Shown here piece after piece: positions 5,505 to 5,516 of a DNA stretch of 5,516 nt. Both the position numbers and the translations under genes were made by a program. The DNA comes from Patescibacteria group bacterium. GTDB taxonomy: Bacteria > Patescibacteriota > Patescibacteriia > JAACEG01 > JAGUWE01. The stretch lies in NCBI GenBank assembly GCA_020062525.1, contig JAGUWE010000065.1:1-5516 (forward strand), written 5' to 3'. The notes below the pieces were generated by a model. The model saw only the letters and a list, made by a program, of their open reading frames with translations. It had not been told where the DNA came from and made no database searches. Each line of letters opens with the position of its first letter. The first letter of the stretch is position 1.

Positions 5505-5510
5505 AGGAGG
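5505..5510 (+). promoter_or_regulatory. Strong Shine-Dalgarno for a gene starting just outside the window
   Basis: AGGAGG followed by TACAAA brings the window to its end at a spacing of 6 nt, so a start codon is expected at or just after 5517 on the plus strand. It is the only well-placed consensus Shine-Dalgarno seen here: the recombinase, the membrane protein and the Clp gene all lack one. Confidence 0.7.
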
Positions 5511-5516
5511 TACAAA

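Noticed and set aside
5471..5506. 11-residue leader peptide frame (ATG 5471 to TAG 5504-5506) before the downstream gene
   Set aside because: Its ATG lies at or before the predicted transcription start and has no properly spaced Shine-Dalgarno; no attenuator hairpin is visible.
1..5516. CRISPR array
   Set aside because: No regularly spaced direct repeats are present; all repeats seen are inverted or occur as isolated pairs.

Overview
The window is AT-rich and is punctuated by short, very GC-rich palindromes. All long frames read with the standard bacterial code: TAA and TAG stops, and no in-frame TGA. Three things together suggest a member of the Patescibacteria / Candidate Phyla Radiation (Parcubacteria-like): a serine recombinase running into a tRNA, a membrane-anchored Clp ATPase with a DnaJ-like zinc finger, and the WYSxGL / GQYDWQGR-type membrane protein beside it. 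This assignment is an inference from family resemblance, not from a search.

Left third (1-1916): a recombinase module. A large serine recombinase (best start 341) is preceded by a TATAAT box (200-205). Next comes a strongly palindromic leader (210-330) that can fold into nested stems plus a hairpin loop complementary to the stretch just before the start codon. The module is bracketed by an 85-bp inverted repeat with one mismatch (97-181 and 1750-1834). The right copy is the end of the recombinase reading frame, and its last 6 bases are the 3' end of a tRNA-Ser(GGA) gene on the opposite strand. The recombinase has no stop of its own: it is translated antisense into the tRNA and stops inside it. 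Because the repeat is inverted, flipping the segment would keep the frame and give the protein a different tail and stop.

Middle (1917-2145): intergenic DNA with small palindromes and two inverted copies of a GC-rich CCTGCCCGCC-like motif.

Right two thirds (2146-5344, minus strand): a probable two-gene operon. The upstream gene (4976-5344) encodes a small, very hydrophobic membrane protein. The downstream gene (2146-4914) encodes a 922-residue Clp/Hsp100 AAA+ protein with an N-terminal DnaJ-like zinc finger, two membrane segments, a Clp N-like region and two AAA+ modules. The first AAA+ module has lost the Walker A lysine, the Walker B acidic pair, the arginine fingers and the pore-loop tyrosine. 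The second keeps its ATPase residues but lacks the usual GYVG pore loop. The likely picture is a membrane-tethered, single-engine unfoldase or remodeller working with the small membrane protein.

Right edge (5345-5516): a divergent promoter region. A minus-strand promoter can drive the Clp operon. A plus-strand promoter followed by a strong Shine-Dalgarno at 5505-5510 indicates a gene starting immediately beyond the window.
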